Source: Chromatium okenii (GTDB lineage: Bacteria > Pseudomonadota > Gammaproteobacteria > Chromatiales > Chromatiaceae). Taken from it: a DNA stretch of 64,000 nucleotides. Position numbers and translations under genes: made by a program. The notes under the pieces were generated by a model. The model was not told the DNA's origin and ran no database searches. It was given only the letters and a program-made list of their open reading frames with translations. The stretch covers positions 310,001 to 374,000 of the forward strand of contig NZ_PPGH01000037.1 of the NCBI RefSeq assembly GCF_002958735.1, read 5' to 3'. Position 1 is the stretch's first letter. Every line of letters starts with the position of its first letter. Below are positions 9,159-18,442 of this stretch, piece by piece.

Positions 9159-9472
9159 TCATGCTGCGATGGTGATTTTTTGCATACCAATAAAATCAAG
9201 CGGTTCAATATCTATCGCTTGCACTTCGAGATACAGTTCAATCGCTTCCTGAATACGCTCCATTAAAATATCAAGCGATTTGGCTTGGGTGTGACAGCCG
9301 GGCAAACTTGGCACTGATGCAATAAAATAGCCCTCAGCATCGCGCTCAATCATAATGTAAAATTCTTTTTTCTCTGGTGTTAGTGACATCTTCTAATCTC
9401 CAGTAGTTTATTGACAATCATCATCTTTTCATTCGTTCAATCATTTGCATCGTTAATAAAGCGGCTGTCTTA
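9108..9472 (-). repeat. HicB cassette, copy 2 (with flanks)
   Basis: The counterpart of 6336-6710. Shared flank elements continue past the HicB start up to an AGCAGCGAG word (minus strand) next to type ISP-derived sequence (ATGCAAATGATTGAACGAAT). This shows that the duplicated unit was larger than the HicB gene. Confidence 0.7.
9159..9389 (-). CDS. HicB-family antitoxin-like protein (orphan 2)
   Basis: A 76-residue HicB-like protein: MIERDAEGYFIASVPSLPG, then CHTQAKSLDILMERIQEAI and a short C-terminal strand. It is closer to canonical HicB (the VPSLPGCHTQ turn) than the copy at 6381-6626. No HicA partner follows it; downstream is a type ISP relic and the methyltransferase. It may act on a HicA encoded elsewhere, possibly the one at 9779-10045. 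Upstream is a truncated RHH protein gene. Confidence 0.78.
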   Translation of the reverse strand: MSLTPEKKEFYIMIERDAEGYFIASVPSLPGCHTQAKSLDILMERIQEAIELYLEVQAIDIEPLDFIGMQKITIAA

Positions 9473-9694
9473 TTTAATCACGATAAATCTCGCTGCTGCC
9501 GCAGAATAAATGGGTTCTTGACCTGTGCAGACACGCTCTAAAACAGCTACAGCGCGATATTCTGTTTCCAAATCAGCTAATCCTTGTTCCACCATGTCAT
9601 GCAATAGCGCAGCTTTGGTGATGCCGCTGTGCATGACTAATGCGTCTAAGCGTTGCTCAAATTCAGTGGATAATTCAATTAACGTGCTCATCAT
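9470..9694 (-). CDS. ribbon-helix-helix antitoxin-like protein, altered C-terminus
   Basis: A 74-residue protein. The N-terminal half MSTLIELSTEFEQRLDALV with SGITKAALLHDMVEQGL is a ribbon-helix-helix DNA-binding fold as in CopG/ParD-type antitoxins. The segment RVCTGQEPIYSAA resembles the linker of antitoxins whose tail normally continues through a VRxxLGL helix. Here the frame instead runs into AAARFIVIK and stops, and the DNA past that point is type ISP-derived debris. The toxin-binding tail is therefore probably lost or replaced. No ParE/RelE toxin gene is adjacent. Confidence 0.65.
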   Translation of the reverse strand: MMSTLIELSTEFEQRLDALVMHSGITKAALLHDMVEQGLADLETEYRAVAVLERVCTGQEPIYSAAAARFIVIK

Positions 9695-9728
9695 GTAATC
9701 CTCATTGTCATCTGATTATTTCCAATTA

Positions 9729-9775
9729 TTCTAACGGATAGCGCGGGTTATTCATCGTTTCATTCGCCAATCATG
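9729..9775 (-). pseudogene. relic of type ISP restriction gene (C-terminal fragment)
   Basis: The plus strand shares TAGCGCGGGTTATTCATCGT and adjoining bases with 10995-11040. On the minus strand it reads ANETMNNPRYPLE and then a stop, against ANETMNNPRYSLELF in the intact gene. It lies between the HicA-like gene and the RHH gene. Confidence 0.7.
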
Positions 9776-9778
9776 GCT

Positions 9779-10045
9779 TTACCAAAGCCAGCGCCATTTG
9801 CGTTTTTTGTCTATAGCACGGTATAGATCACTCCGACTAATGCCAGCTTGTGCACTCATCGAATCCAATAACGTTAAACTAAATGGCGCTTTTGGACAGT
9901 CTACTGTGACCTTAAATAAGCGACCGTTAACGCGCTTTTCCCAGTATTCATGCGACGTTCCAGAATGCGGTGGTCGTGGCATAAATTCCAGCACCTTCAA
10001 AGCGCGTTTGACATCATCGCAAGTGAGTGGTGGCCAACGACTCAT
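9779..10045 (-). CDS. HicA-family toxin-like protein
   Basis: An 88-residue protein starting MSRWPPLTCDDVKRALKVLE, the usual opening of HicA double-stranded-RNA-binding-like mRNA interferases. The segment SGTSHEYWEKRVNG carries the histidine that is catalytic in HicA. AQAGISRSDLYRAI resembles the C-terminal LRQAGLSxEEF helix. Upstream, 79 bp away on the same strand, lies a HicB-like gene, so the two would form a toxin-antitoxin pair with antitoxin first. The middle differs from typical HicA, so activity is uncertain. Confidence 0.7.
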   Translation of the reverse strand: MSRWPPLTCDDVKRALKVLEFMPRPPHSGTSHEYWEKRVNGRLFKVTVDCPKAPFSLTLLDSMSAQAGISRSDLYRAIDKKRKWRWLW

Positions 10046-10124
10046 ACGGCATGAGTTCGCGGTGTTAAGCGCATAAAATTACACGTTTTATGTTGAAAAA
10101 GCAGACCAGATAAATGCAACCGAA

Positions 10125-10367
10125 TCAGATGATATTTGAGCTGTTGCTTAATGGCGCTTTGCGGTGAAGCAATTGGTCAGCATCGCGTTGATCTTCGCCA
10201 TCAATTGCATCAAAAATATAACTGTCAATCTGGCGATCTAGCCGCTTGCGGGCTTCGCAATATGATTCGCCTTGCGCCGCTAAACAAAGATCAATACAAA
10301 CTGCAATCCAGAGAGATTCGCTTTCCTGTTCTGCATAGCAGCGTAACGTTAGTTTTTGTGAGTGCAT
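10125..10367 (-). CDS. HicB-like antitoxin (partner of adjacent HicA)
   Basis: An 80-residue protein: KLTLRCYAEQESESLWIAV, CIDLCLAAQGESYCEARKRL, then DRQIDSYIFDAIDGEDQRDA and a basic RKAPLS end. The strand-turn-strand then helix layout is HicB-like, and this short type is often found next to HicA-like proteins. It shares no close similarity with the two HicB cassettes at 6.4 and 9.2 kb. It precedes the HicA-like gene and follows the DUF2442-HTH gene by 24 bp, so the three are likely one transcript. Confidence 0.65.
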   Translation of the reverse strand: MHSQKLTLRCYAEQESESLWIAVCIDLCLAAQGESYCEARKRLDRQIDSYIFDAIDGEDQRDADQLLHRKAPLSNSSNII

Positions 10368-10390
10368 GATTTATCTCCAATGCAATTTAT

Positions 10391-10888
10391 TTAATTGCTG
10401 CCCAGCTTGGTTGAATGCCCAAATATCGGTAGAACACGCGGCAAATGATCGCGCACCGAGCCAATCGCTTCCCAACCCAAGCAAGCCAACCAAATTGTAC
10501 GCGGAATGTTTTGACGAGCAATTCGATAATCATCAATTAAATTCTCTGCGATACCGAGTGCAGTAGCAGCAGTAATGGATGTTAGTGCATTGCGGCGCAT
10601 CCATTCATTAAGCATTTCATGGCTAATGTCGCCGCGCTGTTCCTTCGCCCAAGCATAAACATTATCAGCACCAAATTCTTCATCTGTCCATTCAATGCTG
10701 TTTCCCCATTCGCCCAAATGAACACGGGTAAACAGATCGGAATTCAAAATTGGCGTTAATACAGCATGACGACGCAACTGCGTTTCAACATTGACATCCA
10801 ATACTTCGCCGGTGTTCCAGTGAGTGCGCAGGCAATAGGGCTGCAACGCTTCAACTGAGGTTAATTTTGGAAAAAAACAGTGATTCAT
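10391..10888 (-). CDS. DUF2442 domain protein with C-terminal HTH-like region
   Basis: A 165-residue protein. Residues from about 8 to 80 match the DUF2442 layout: LTSVEALQPYCLRTHWNTGE at the start, then LNSDLFTRVHLGEWGNSIEW. This small domain is often found in toxin-antitoxin and mobile loci. The rest, beginning GDISHEMLNEWMRRNALTS and TAATALGIAENLIDDYRIA, looks like a helix-turn-helix segment, so the protein may be the regulator of the HicAB-like pair downstream. It starts only 25 bp after the type ISP gene ends, on the same strand. Confidence 0.6.
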   Translation of the reverse strand: MNHCFFPKLTSVEALQPYCLRTHWNTGEVLDVNVETQLRRHAVLTPILNSDLFTRVHLGEWGNSIEWTDEEFGADNVYAWAKEQRGDISHEMLNEWMRRNALTSITAATALGIAENLIDDYRIARQNIPRTIWLACLGWEAIGSVRDHLPRVLPIFGHSTKLGSN

Positions 10889-10912
10889 TGATGATATTCT
10901 TGTTTTGTGCGG

Positions 10913-13900
10913 TTATAAACTTTCCAATATCGGCAGCCCCTTTACAATCGCCAGCGTTTCTAAACTCACTGTGACCACGCGCTGAAATAATTCTAATGAA
11001 TAGCGCGGGTTATTCATCGTTTCATTTGCCCAATCATTTGCGTCGTTGACAATGCCGCTGTCTTTGTCGGTTTTGACGCATTGCCGCTCCATCACCCAAT
11101 CCAATGCTGGTTTGCCATTGACAACGTATTCATACGCTGCCAGCGGAATGTCGCGCAGTGTGATGAAATCATTATAAATCACGGTGGTTAAATCTTTCTC
11201 TTTTCCGCGCTTGCCGTATTTCATTTTGGTGACGCGATAATCAGCCGCAGTCAATGGCGCTGGTTTCAATGGTGAGCGGATACAGCGCGACGGTTTCATA
11301 ATTGAGATGCAGCGCGGCTAATTGCCGCCAGCGCGACATTGCTAATGCCCAGAAATCGCAGCAGTTTTCACTCGCGGAATGCGCGGTAATTCTTTGCTCA
11401 AATTGTCGGCATAACTGGTGCGATATTCCGGCGAATGCAGCAGACCATAAATATAATAAAACAGGTCTTCTTTATTGATTATTTCATCAGGATAAGCCGT
11501 TTGGAAATGGTTTAACCCCGCGTCAGTAATTGCATCGCGGCGCGTGCGGGTTGATTCCATTGCAAATAAACTGGCGTCACTCGTTGCTGGTGCTGGCTCA
11601 TCGTATAAATAGAGCGGGAAACATTGAGCACCCGCTTCCATTGAATTCAAATCAGGAATAACGTTAGCAATGACACATGAAAAAGATTTAGCTCCTTTTG
11701 CTGTAATCATAATCACCACATTTTCCGCCGTTGCATCAGGAAAAATGCGGGGCATTTGATAAACGCAGTTATTAAAATGCTCGTTAAAATACATCCAACT
11801 TTTAGAATAAGGTCGATACAGTGAAAATACAAACCCAGATTTTATTACTTGCCGTGATTTATGGTTTCCTAAATCCTGTTTTACTTCACGAGTCCAGCTC
11901 AATCTGCTTGACGTAAAATCAACAAATTTCTCGACATCAGGATAATCTTTTTTTACTTTTCCGGCGCAGGCTGTTTTGTATCTTTCAATCTCAGAATTAT
12001 AATAAGCAATCATATTTTCTACAGTTTTTAATAAACTGTTACAAGAAAAGTTGTAAACCCACGCATCCCGATTTGTTTTTACTCCATTTGAGTAGTTTTC
12101 AAACAATTTAATCCCGTCGCTTTTTTTATTTCCCAGCACGATAAAATCAGAAAAATTATCATTGCGTTGATTCAGCCAGTCGCCGTGCTGATCCGGTGTG
12201 ATTGCTTGCCAGCCATCGCTTTTAGTAATTCCCGCAATGCTCACAAAAGCGTTGATTTTGTCTAACTTATCCTCACGGCTTAAATAATCGCCAATGTCGT
12301 GAAAATAAATCTGCCCGTGCTGTGCCGCATTCGGATTTTTAACTAACAACGAGATTGCAATTGGCGCACGGCTGCCGCTGCCAAAAATTTTGCCACCTTC
12401 TTTGCGCGATAATTCTCCAGACGTGCGTTGATTACCGCGTAAATGAAAAATATAAATGCTGCTAAATTCTTCTGCTAAACACTGCCGTAAACCGTCCGCC
12501 GTATTTGCTTCTAACCAACCGGCATTCGTTACAAAACCAATAATTCCGCTGTCACCAATCCGATCTGATGCCCAGCGAATAGCGCGGATATAACTATCAT
12601 AAAGCGAATTTTTTAATGTTGCTGTTGAGCGTTCGGCATAGGTGGTGCGGATACGTTCATCCAAACCTGCGTAGCGCAAATTGGCATTGTTATCATTGGC
12701 GCTGGCTTGTCCGGCGGAATATGGCGGATTGCCAATAATCACCCGCACTGGTAACTGTTTTTGCTTGTGTCGCCGCGAACTATTTTCAGCCAGCAGTTCA
12801 TCCAATAAATCACCTTTTTCATAAAGCTGGAACGTATCGGTTAAACAAATCCCGCCAAACGGTTGATAATTGCCGCCGACTAAACTGTGATAACTGGATT
12901 CAATGTTGATTGCCGCGATATAATACGCCAACAGCACAATTTCATTGGCGTGAATTTCGTATTGATATTTGAACGGCAATTGCTCTGGACTAATCAAACC
13001 ACTGTGCAATAAGCGCGTGATAAAGGTTCCGGTTCCAGTAAACGGATCAAGAATGTGCACACCCGCGCTGCCCAGCGACAAATTAAATTCAGTTTGTAAT
13101 AAATGATTGACACTGTGCAAAATGAAATCCACCACCTCAACCGGCGTATACACAATACCCAGCCGCTCGGTCAATTTCGGAAACGCATTGCGGAAAAACT
13201 TATCATACAATTCAACGATGATTTTTTGCTTGCCCGCAGCATTATCAATTCCTGCTGCCCGCATTTTCACACTGTCATAAAACGCTTGCAGCGTATCGGT
13301 TTCTTTTTCCAAATGATGCTCATGCAATTGCGTCAAAATCGCCTGCATTGCCTTTGACATCGGATTGTGTTGTGCAAACGCATAATCCGCAAATAACGCC
13401 GCAAATACCGGCTCTGTCACCAAATGCTGCGCCAACATTTCAATAATTTCGCCATCGCTCAAACTATCATTCACATTCGCCCGCAATTCCCGCGTAAATG
13501 CCGCAAACGCCGTTTGCTCTGCCGTATTGAGCGGATTGGCTAAAATACTGGTGATGCGCTCAATATGCCTATTCGCAATTTTCGCAATATCATTTGCCCA
13601 CTCCTCCCAATGATGCCGATTGCCGCATTTCTCCACCAACTTGGCATAAATCGCCCGCTCTACTTCGCCAATTTCAAACTGCAATTCACCCTGATCTTCA
13701 GCGGTTAACTGCGGCTTTTCCGGCGTTCCAATCGTAAAATCATCGCGTCCAGTCTTGGGTTTTTTCTTCTTTCCTGCGGCACTTTTTTTACCAATTTTAT
13801 CGGTAATCGCCACCACTTCCATCTTTTTAGAATCGCGCCCAATGAATTCCAACTTATTCACAAACGCATCAAAATGATCATCATGCGAACGCAGCGCCTG

Positions 13901-15796
13901 CAATACCTGCCAAACCACTGCATAGGTTTTATTATCATTTAAGGCTTCATGCGGTTCCATTCCCGCCGGAATCACCACCGGCAAAATCACATAACCGCGT
14001 TCTTTACCGGGCGCAATCCGCATCACCCGCCCAACTGCCTGCACCACATCCACCTGTGAATTGCGCGGCGAGAGAAATAACACTGCATCCAAAGTCGGCA
14101 CATCCACGCCTTCCGATAAACAGCGCACATTACTTAAAATGCGACAAGTATGTTCTGGCGCTGTATTCCGCAACCATTGCAACTTTTCATCTTTTTCACT
14201 CGCATTCATCGTGCCGTCAACATGCTCTGCTTCACAACGCAATTGCGCTGCCGTATCCAATGGCAATTGCTCCTGCGCCTGATACGCTTCCACCACTGCC
14301 TGAAACATCTCTTTAATTTGTTTTGAGCTGATTTTATGCGTTTTCACCGCTGTTGCTTTTTCAATCACCTGACAAAACGCTACTGCGCGTTGCATTGGCG
14401 CAGCATCCTCTATTTCAGCAAATCCCTGTTTTGCCAACGCCTTCCAACAGCCGATAATTTTTGCTGCATCATCCATTTTCAATTGATTATCCGGGTCTTT
14501 TAATAACTGCTGAATACGCCGACTCACATGCGCTTCATCAATGGTTAAAACCACCACTTTATAATCCACCAATAACTTGCGCCACACTGCTTCGGAAAAG
14601 GTTAATACAAATAATTCTTTGCCATATAACGCCTCATCATCCATTGAACAGAGCGCGATTTTATCCTGTTCTGCTTTTGCTTTTGCCACATCCGCATAAA
14701 TACGCGGCGTTGCCGTCATATACAACCGCTTGGTAGCGCGTAAATACGCAGCATCATGCACCCGCACAAACGCACTTTCTTCTGCATTCTCAAACACTGC
14801 GCCAGTGGTGCGATGTGCTTCATCACAAATAATTAAATCAAACGCTGGCAATTGACAATTGATTTGCGCCTGATGCAGCACCTCAATTGAATGATAAGTG
14901 CTAAACACCACCGTCAAATGTTCTGCATCGTGCCGCTTCAGCATTTCCGCTGCCAATCGCTGCGCATTCGTAGTTGCTGGATAACGCAATTCATGCACCA
15001 GCGTTTGCACTTGATCGGCATTTTTATCGCGTTTTTTCCCGACATCACTATCCGAACACACCGCAAAACTATGTAACGCAATCGCGCTTTCTTGTGTCCA
15101 TTCCGTCAAAGTCTGCGATAACAAATTCAAACTCGGAACCAAAAACAACACGCGCCCACCAGCGCCAGCAATTGCCTCCGCAATTTTTAATGCCGCAAAG
15201 GTTTTGCCCGTGCCACACGCCATAATCAACTTGCCACGGTCGGCAGTATTCAATCCACTTTGCACCGCAATTAATGCCGCTTGCTGATGCTCACGAATCA
15301 CTTTTTTCGGTTTGAATACCGGCGCGGTTTTAGGATGATATTCCCGCCAATCAATCTGACTATTTTCGAGCGCAGCCAAATCAATTTTATTGACTGGTGG
15401 CTGTTGATCGCGCAAGGCTTCTTCTGCGTGTTGACTCCACTGCAACGCAGTCGTGACAATAATACGATGCGTAAATGCCGTTTTACCCGAAGCAGTAAAA
15501 AAGCTATCAATATCGTTTTTTTGCACGACATGCTCTGCCGCATAAAACTTACATTGGATCGCGTGCAATTCATTGGTTCCGCGAGTTTGCGCAACTAAAT
15601 CAATTCCCGTATCCTGCTCGCTTATTCCTTGCGTGACTGCCCAATCCGCATACAGCCACACTTGAGCATATAAATCTTGATAGGTCGCTTCATGGCGCAA
15701 ATAACAAACAATCAATTCCTCAAAATACGTGCCTTTTTCCTTTTGAGTGCGGGCAATGCTGCGATAATGATCAAGTAATTCAGTGAGTGCGGACAT
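10913..15796 (-). CDS. type ISP restriction-modification enzyme (single polypeptide), two frameshifts
   Basis: One large enzyme combining cleavage, translocation and methylation, as in LlaGI/LlaBIII. From ATG 15796: Mrr-like nuclease with D66 and Q81-C-K83 (IQCKFYAAEHV); SF2 helicase with MACGTGKTFAALKIAE (Walker A, about residue 190) and ICDEAHRTTG; a gamma-class N6-adenine methyltransferase with ILDPFTGTGTFITRLL and VIIGNPPYSAGQ; then the target-recognition region. The main frame stops at 11342, but DFWALAMSRWRQLAALHLNY continues in another frame after one missing base near 11358. A second shift near 11250 leads to LTAADYRVTKMKYG and the conserved VMERQCVKTDKDSGIVNDAN tail. The combined length of about 1625 residues fits the family. 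Fragments of this gene are scattered at 6.65-9.78 kb. Confidence 0.9.
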
Positions 15797-16015
15797 GAAA
15801 TTAAACCTGTGTAATGATGCAGATTAAACAGTGCAACGTATTCCTTATTAACGCATCGTAACAAAATACTGCACCAACCGTTTTATTTGTGCGTTGTGAG
15901 ATAAATATCATTGCCTGTTACGGACAAGCCTGCTGAGTTAAGCATCGTGCACTGGGTCGCAAATCGGTTAGGATCAAGCGCGTTTTATTCACTTCAGAAA
16001 ATCGGAGTTATCACG
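15797..16015 (+). other. divergent intergenic region, type ISP / PilZ gene
   Basis: 219 bp separating the leftward type ISP gene from the rightward PilZ gene; both promoters should lie here. I could not single out a convincing -35/-10 pair. A frame continuous with the PilZ gene extends back to 15911, but the GGAG at 16004-16007 fixes the start at 16016. Confidence 0.4.
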
Positions 16016-16600
16016 ATGGCGAACTGGCAAGATGTACTCGGAGACGGGCTGGCAGTGACGCTAGAGTTGCCAGTCGCAGCAAGTGAGCGGTTGCCGACCA
16101 GCGGCGATGTGGCAGCGCGACTGCTCGATGCGATTGCGGCACTGGAAGCGGATTCGTCCAGCCGTTCTAACGAGGAACTGCCACCGCCGGAATTGACGCG
16201 CTTGGAACTCAAACTCGATTTGCTCATGGATTTGGTGATGACGCTGCTGGCCGATCAAGTGCCGCGCTGCGTGGAAATCAAACTGAGCGGTGAAGGCATC
16301 GTGATTCCCGCTGGCGTATTGCCGATTGAATGCACGCGCCTCGCCATTTATCCCTGTCATTGGCTGGCGCAGCCGCTGATTTTAGAACTCAATCCTTTTA
16401 TTCAACGCGATCAACACTGTGGCGCAACTTGGTATTCGCCGGATTACGGTTTGCGCGAAGTGTTGCAACGCTGGGTATTTCGGCTGCATCGGCGCGATGT
16501 AGCGCGGCGACGATTGCAATCCGATCTACAAGACTCTGATTTAATACGCGCAACGGCCTCAACGTTTGCCTCCACCAGCAAAAATTTCCCCCCTTTGTAA
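16016..16600 (+). CDS. atypical PilZ (tPilZ-like) c-di-GMP receptor
   Basis: ATG at 16016 follows GGAG with 8-nt spacing and gives 194 residues starting MANWQDVLGDGLAVTLELP. A helical stretch RLELKLDLLMDLVMTLLADQ precedes a beta-rich part with VEIKLSGEGIVIPAG. This layout fits the tetrameric PilZ family described for Xanthomonas XCC6012 better than canonical PilZ. It sits directly before a FleQ-type regulator, itself a c-di-GMP-responsive family, so it probably belongs to flagellar or surface-attachment control. Its last residues (NFPPL) and stop codon are supplied by a repeat element, so the natural C-terminus may have been altered. Confidence 0.65.
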   Translation: MANWQDVLGDGLAVTLELPVAASERLPTSGDVAARLLDAIAALEADSSSRSNEELPPPELTRLELKLDLLMDLVMTLLADQVPRCVEIKLSGEGIVIPAGVLPIECTRLAIYPCHWLAQPLILELNPFIQRDQHCGATWYSPDYGLREVLQRWVFRLHRRDVARRRLQSDLQDSDLIRATASTFASTSKNFPPL

Positions 16601-16761
16601 AAGGGGGGTTAGGGGGGATTTGAAGGCATCGAAGAGAAATCCCCCCTGCCCCCCCTTTTGCAAAGGGGGAGTATTCGAGTCCTTTTGCAAAGGGGGAGTA
16701 TTCGAGTCCTTTTACAAAGGGGGGAGTATTCGAGCCTTTGTAAAATGGGGGAGTATTTGAG
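16582..16761. repeat. G/C-tract palindromic repeat element with four 27-bp tandem units
   Basis: Runs of five to seven C or G alternate with TTTTGCAAA-type centres. The first part is palindromic: CCCCCCTTTGTAAAAGGGGGG, a TTAGGGGGGATT arm and its partner AAATCCCCCC. It is followed by four 27-bp tandem units at 16654, 16681, 16708 and 16735, each built from CCTTTTGCAAAGGGGGA and GTATTCGAG with small changes. It fills the space between the PilZ and fleQ genes. Elements of this kind are known as dispersed intergenic repeats in filamentous sulfur bacteria and cyanobacteria. Confidence 0.8.
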
Positions 16762-16795
16762 CCAACTACTTAACGCCTATAGGTTTTATCATGCG

Positions 16796-18358
16796 ATGCG
16801 CACATCAACAGGACAGGCAGCGGTGATCACAATCGGTTTATTCAGTCATGCCAACACCGGCGCAGCAACGCGCCATATTCTGGAATTTCTCGGCTGCGCC
16901 GTGCGCGAGCTGGCGCAATTGCCGACTGCGCCAGCCGATGATCTTTCCGCACTGTGGTTATGCGCTCCGACGACGACGCTGTTGGCATGGCGAGCCGCAT
17001 TGCCTGCGACCTTTATCGCGCCAGTGATTTACCAAATAACCGATGCTGCCATTGCGACGCTGCCGTCTTCAGTGATGCAACTGCGTTCGCCACTGCAACC
17101 CAGTTTGGTACTGCAAATTCTGCATTGGCTGCACACCGAGACCGCGACTGCCGAGGCGGATTGCGGCGTGGATTTGGTCGGACGTCATCCAGCGATGTTG
17201 ACGGTGAAACGGTTGATCGCGCAGGTCGCCAAAACCGATGCAACGGTGCTGATTCGCGGCGAAACCGGTTCCGGCAAAGAGGTCGTTGCTCGCGCCATTC
17301 ATGCAGCATCAACGCGGCAGGGCAAACCGTTTGTTGCGATCAATTGCGGCGCAATCCCCGCCGACTTATTGGAAAGCGAATTATTCGGGCATGAAAAAGG
17401 CGCATTTACTGGCGCGTTCACTGCTCGCGCTGGGCGCTTTGAATTGGCGGAAGACGGCGTGTTATTTCTGGATGAAATCGGCGATATGCCGCTGCCGATG
17501 CAGGTCAAATTGCTGCGCGTATTACAGGAACGCACTTTTGAGCGCGTCGGCTCGAATAAACCGCTGCAAACCAACGCCCGCATCATTTCCGCCACGCATC
17601 GCAATTTGGAAGAAGCCGTCAACGAAGGCGTATTCCGGCAGGATTTATTCTTTCGTCTCAACGTGTTCCCGATTGAAATACCGTCGCTGCGCGAACGCCA
17701 AACCGACATTCCGCTATTGATTGCAATTCTGGAAACGCGACTGCGCGAACAAGGCGTGACTCCCGCCCAATTAACGCCCGCAGTGCTAGCGCATCTGGAA
17801 AGTCATCCGTGGCCGGGCAACATCCGCGAACTGGCTAATTTGCTGGAACAACTGGCAATCATGTATCCCGAAATGCTGGTGGATTTGGCGCAATTACCGC
17901 CGCGCTTTCGTCCGCCAGAAACCGAGATATTGGCGCTGGGAACTGCGCCCGCAGCAGAAATAACCACTGCCTCAACATTGCTGCCGGAAGGCGTGGAACT
18001 GCGGGATTATCTCAACGCGCTGGAGCGCGACATGATCGTCACGGCACTCGAACAAAACGGGCAAGTGGTGGCACGCGCTGCGCGGCGGCTGGGAATGCGG
18101 CGCACCACGCTGGTTGAACGGATGCGCAAATTCGGGCTAGACCGTGACGGCTCGGCTGCCGAAGTGAGCGATTTTCGCCAGACTGAATTGAGTTCGCATT
18201 GCCAGCCGATTTCTCAAACGTCAAAAAAACGTCAGATTTCGCGTTCATCACCATTGCTGCTGGCGCTTGAACACCCGGCGCGACGCAGAATCCAAATCAA
18301 AACAAGCTGTTGCCGTTTACGCACAATTCCACGCGATCTAGCGCGACTCCTCGCTTAA
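16796..18358 (+). CDS. fleQ: FleQ/FlrA-type sigma-54-dependent flagellar master regulator
   Basis: Bacterial enhancer-binding protein that would activate class II flagellar genes with sigma-54. From ATG 16796 it has a FleQ-type N-terminal receiver-like domain (about residues 10-115), then an AAA+ domain with Walker A GETGSGKE, the sigma-54 contact loop GAFTGA, Walker B LFLDEIGDMP, and a Fis-type HTH (VARAARRLGMRRTTLVERMR). An upstream in-frame extension to 16658 is pure repeat sequence and is excluded. After the HTH about 70 residues of basic, low-quality sequence follow (from SAAEVSDF); related proteins usually end soon after the HTH, so a lost stop or frameshift near 18150 is possible. Confidence 0.88.
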   Translation: MRTSTGQAAVITIGLFSHANTGAATRHILEFLGCAVRELAQLPTAPADDLSALWLCAPTTTLLAWRAALPATFIAPVIYQITDAAIATLPSSVMQLRSPLQPSLVLQILHWLHTETATAEADCGVDLVGRHPAMLTVKRLIAQVAKTDATVLIRGETGSGKEVVARAIHAASTRQGKPFVAINCGAIPADLLESELFGHEKGAFTGAFTARAGRFELAEDGVLFLDEIGDMPLPMQVKLLRVLQERTFERVGSNKPLQTNARIISATHRNLEEAVNEGVFRQDLFFRLNVFPIEIPSLRERQTDIPLLIAILETRLREQGVTPAQLTPAVLAHLESHPWPGNIRELANLLEQLAIMYPEMLVDLAQLPPRFRPPETEILALGTAPAAEITTASTLLPEGVELRDYLNALERDMIVTALEQNGQVVARAARRLGMRRTTLVERMRKFGLDRDGSAAEVSDFRQTELSSHCQPISQTSKKRQISRSSPLLLALEHPARRRIQIKTSCCRLRTIPRDLARLLA

Positions 18359-18409
18359 CCCACTGAAATCAATTGTATTATTTTTGCATGCTGTGGTCAA
18401 AACCGCAAC

Positions 18410-18423
18410 GGCATTGATTTGCT
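18410..18423 (+). promoter_or_regulatory. weak sigma-54-like element before fliE
   Basis: CGGCATTGATTTGCT has the GG and GC blocks of a -24/-12 promoter but with 9 rather than 10 bases between them. Sigma-54 promoters do not tolerate this, unless a base was lost in sequencing as elsewhere in this window. Confidence 0.25.
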
Positions 18424-18442
18424 TTCTCCACTGCAACCGTCA

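Noticed and set aside
16582..16761. CRISPR-like or tandem coding repeat
   Set aside because: Units abut without spacers and contain long G/C runs; there are no cas genes. It fits a dispersed palindromic element.
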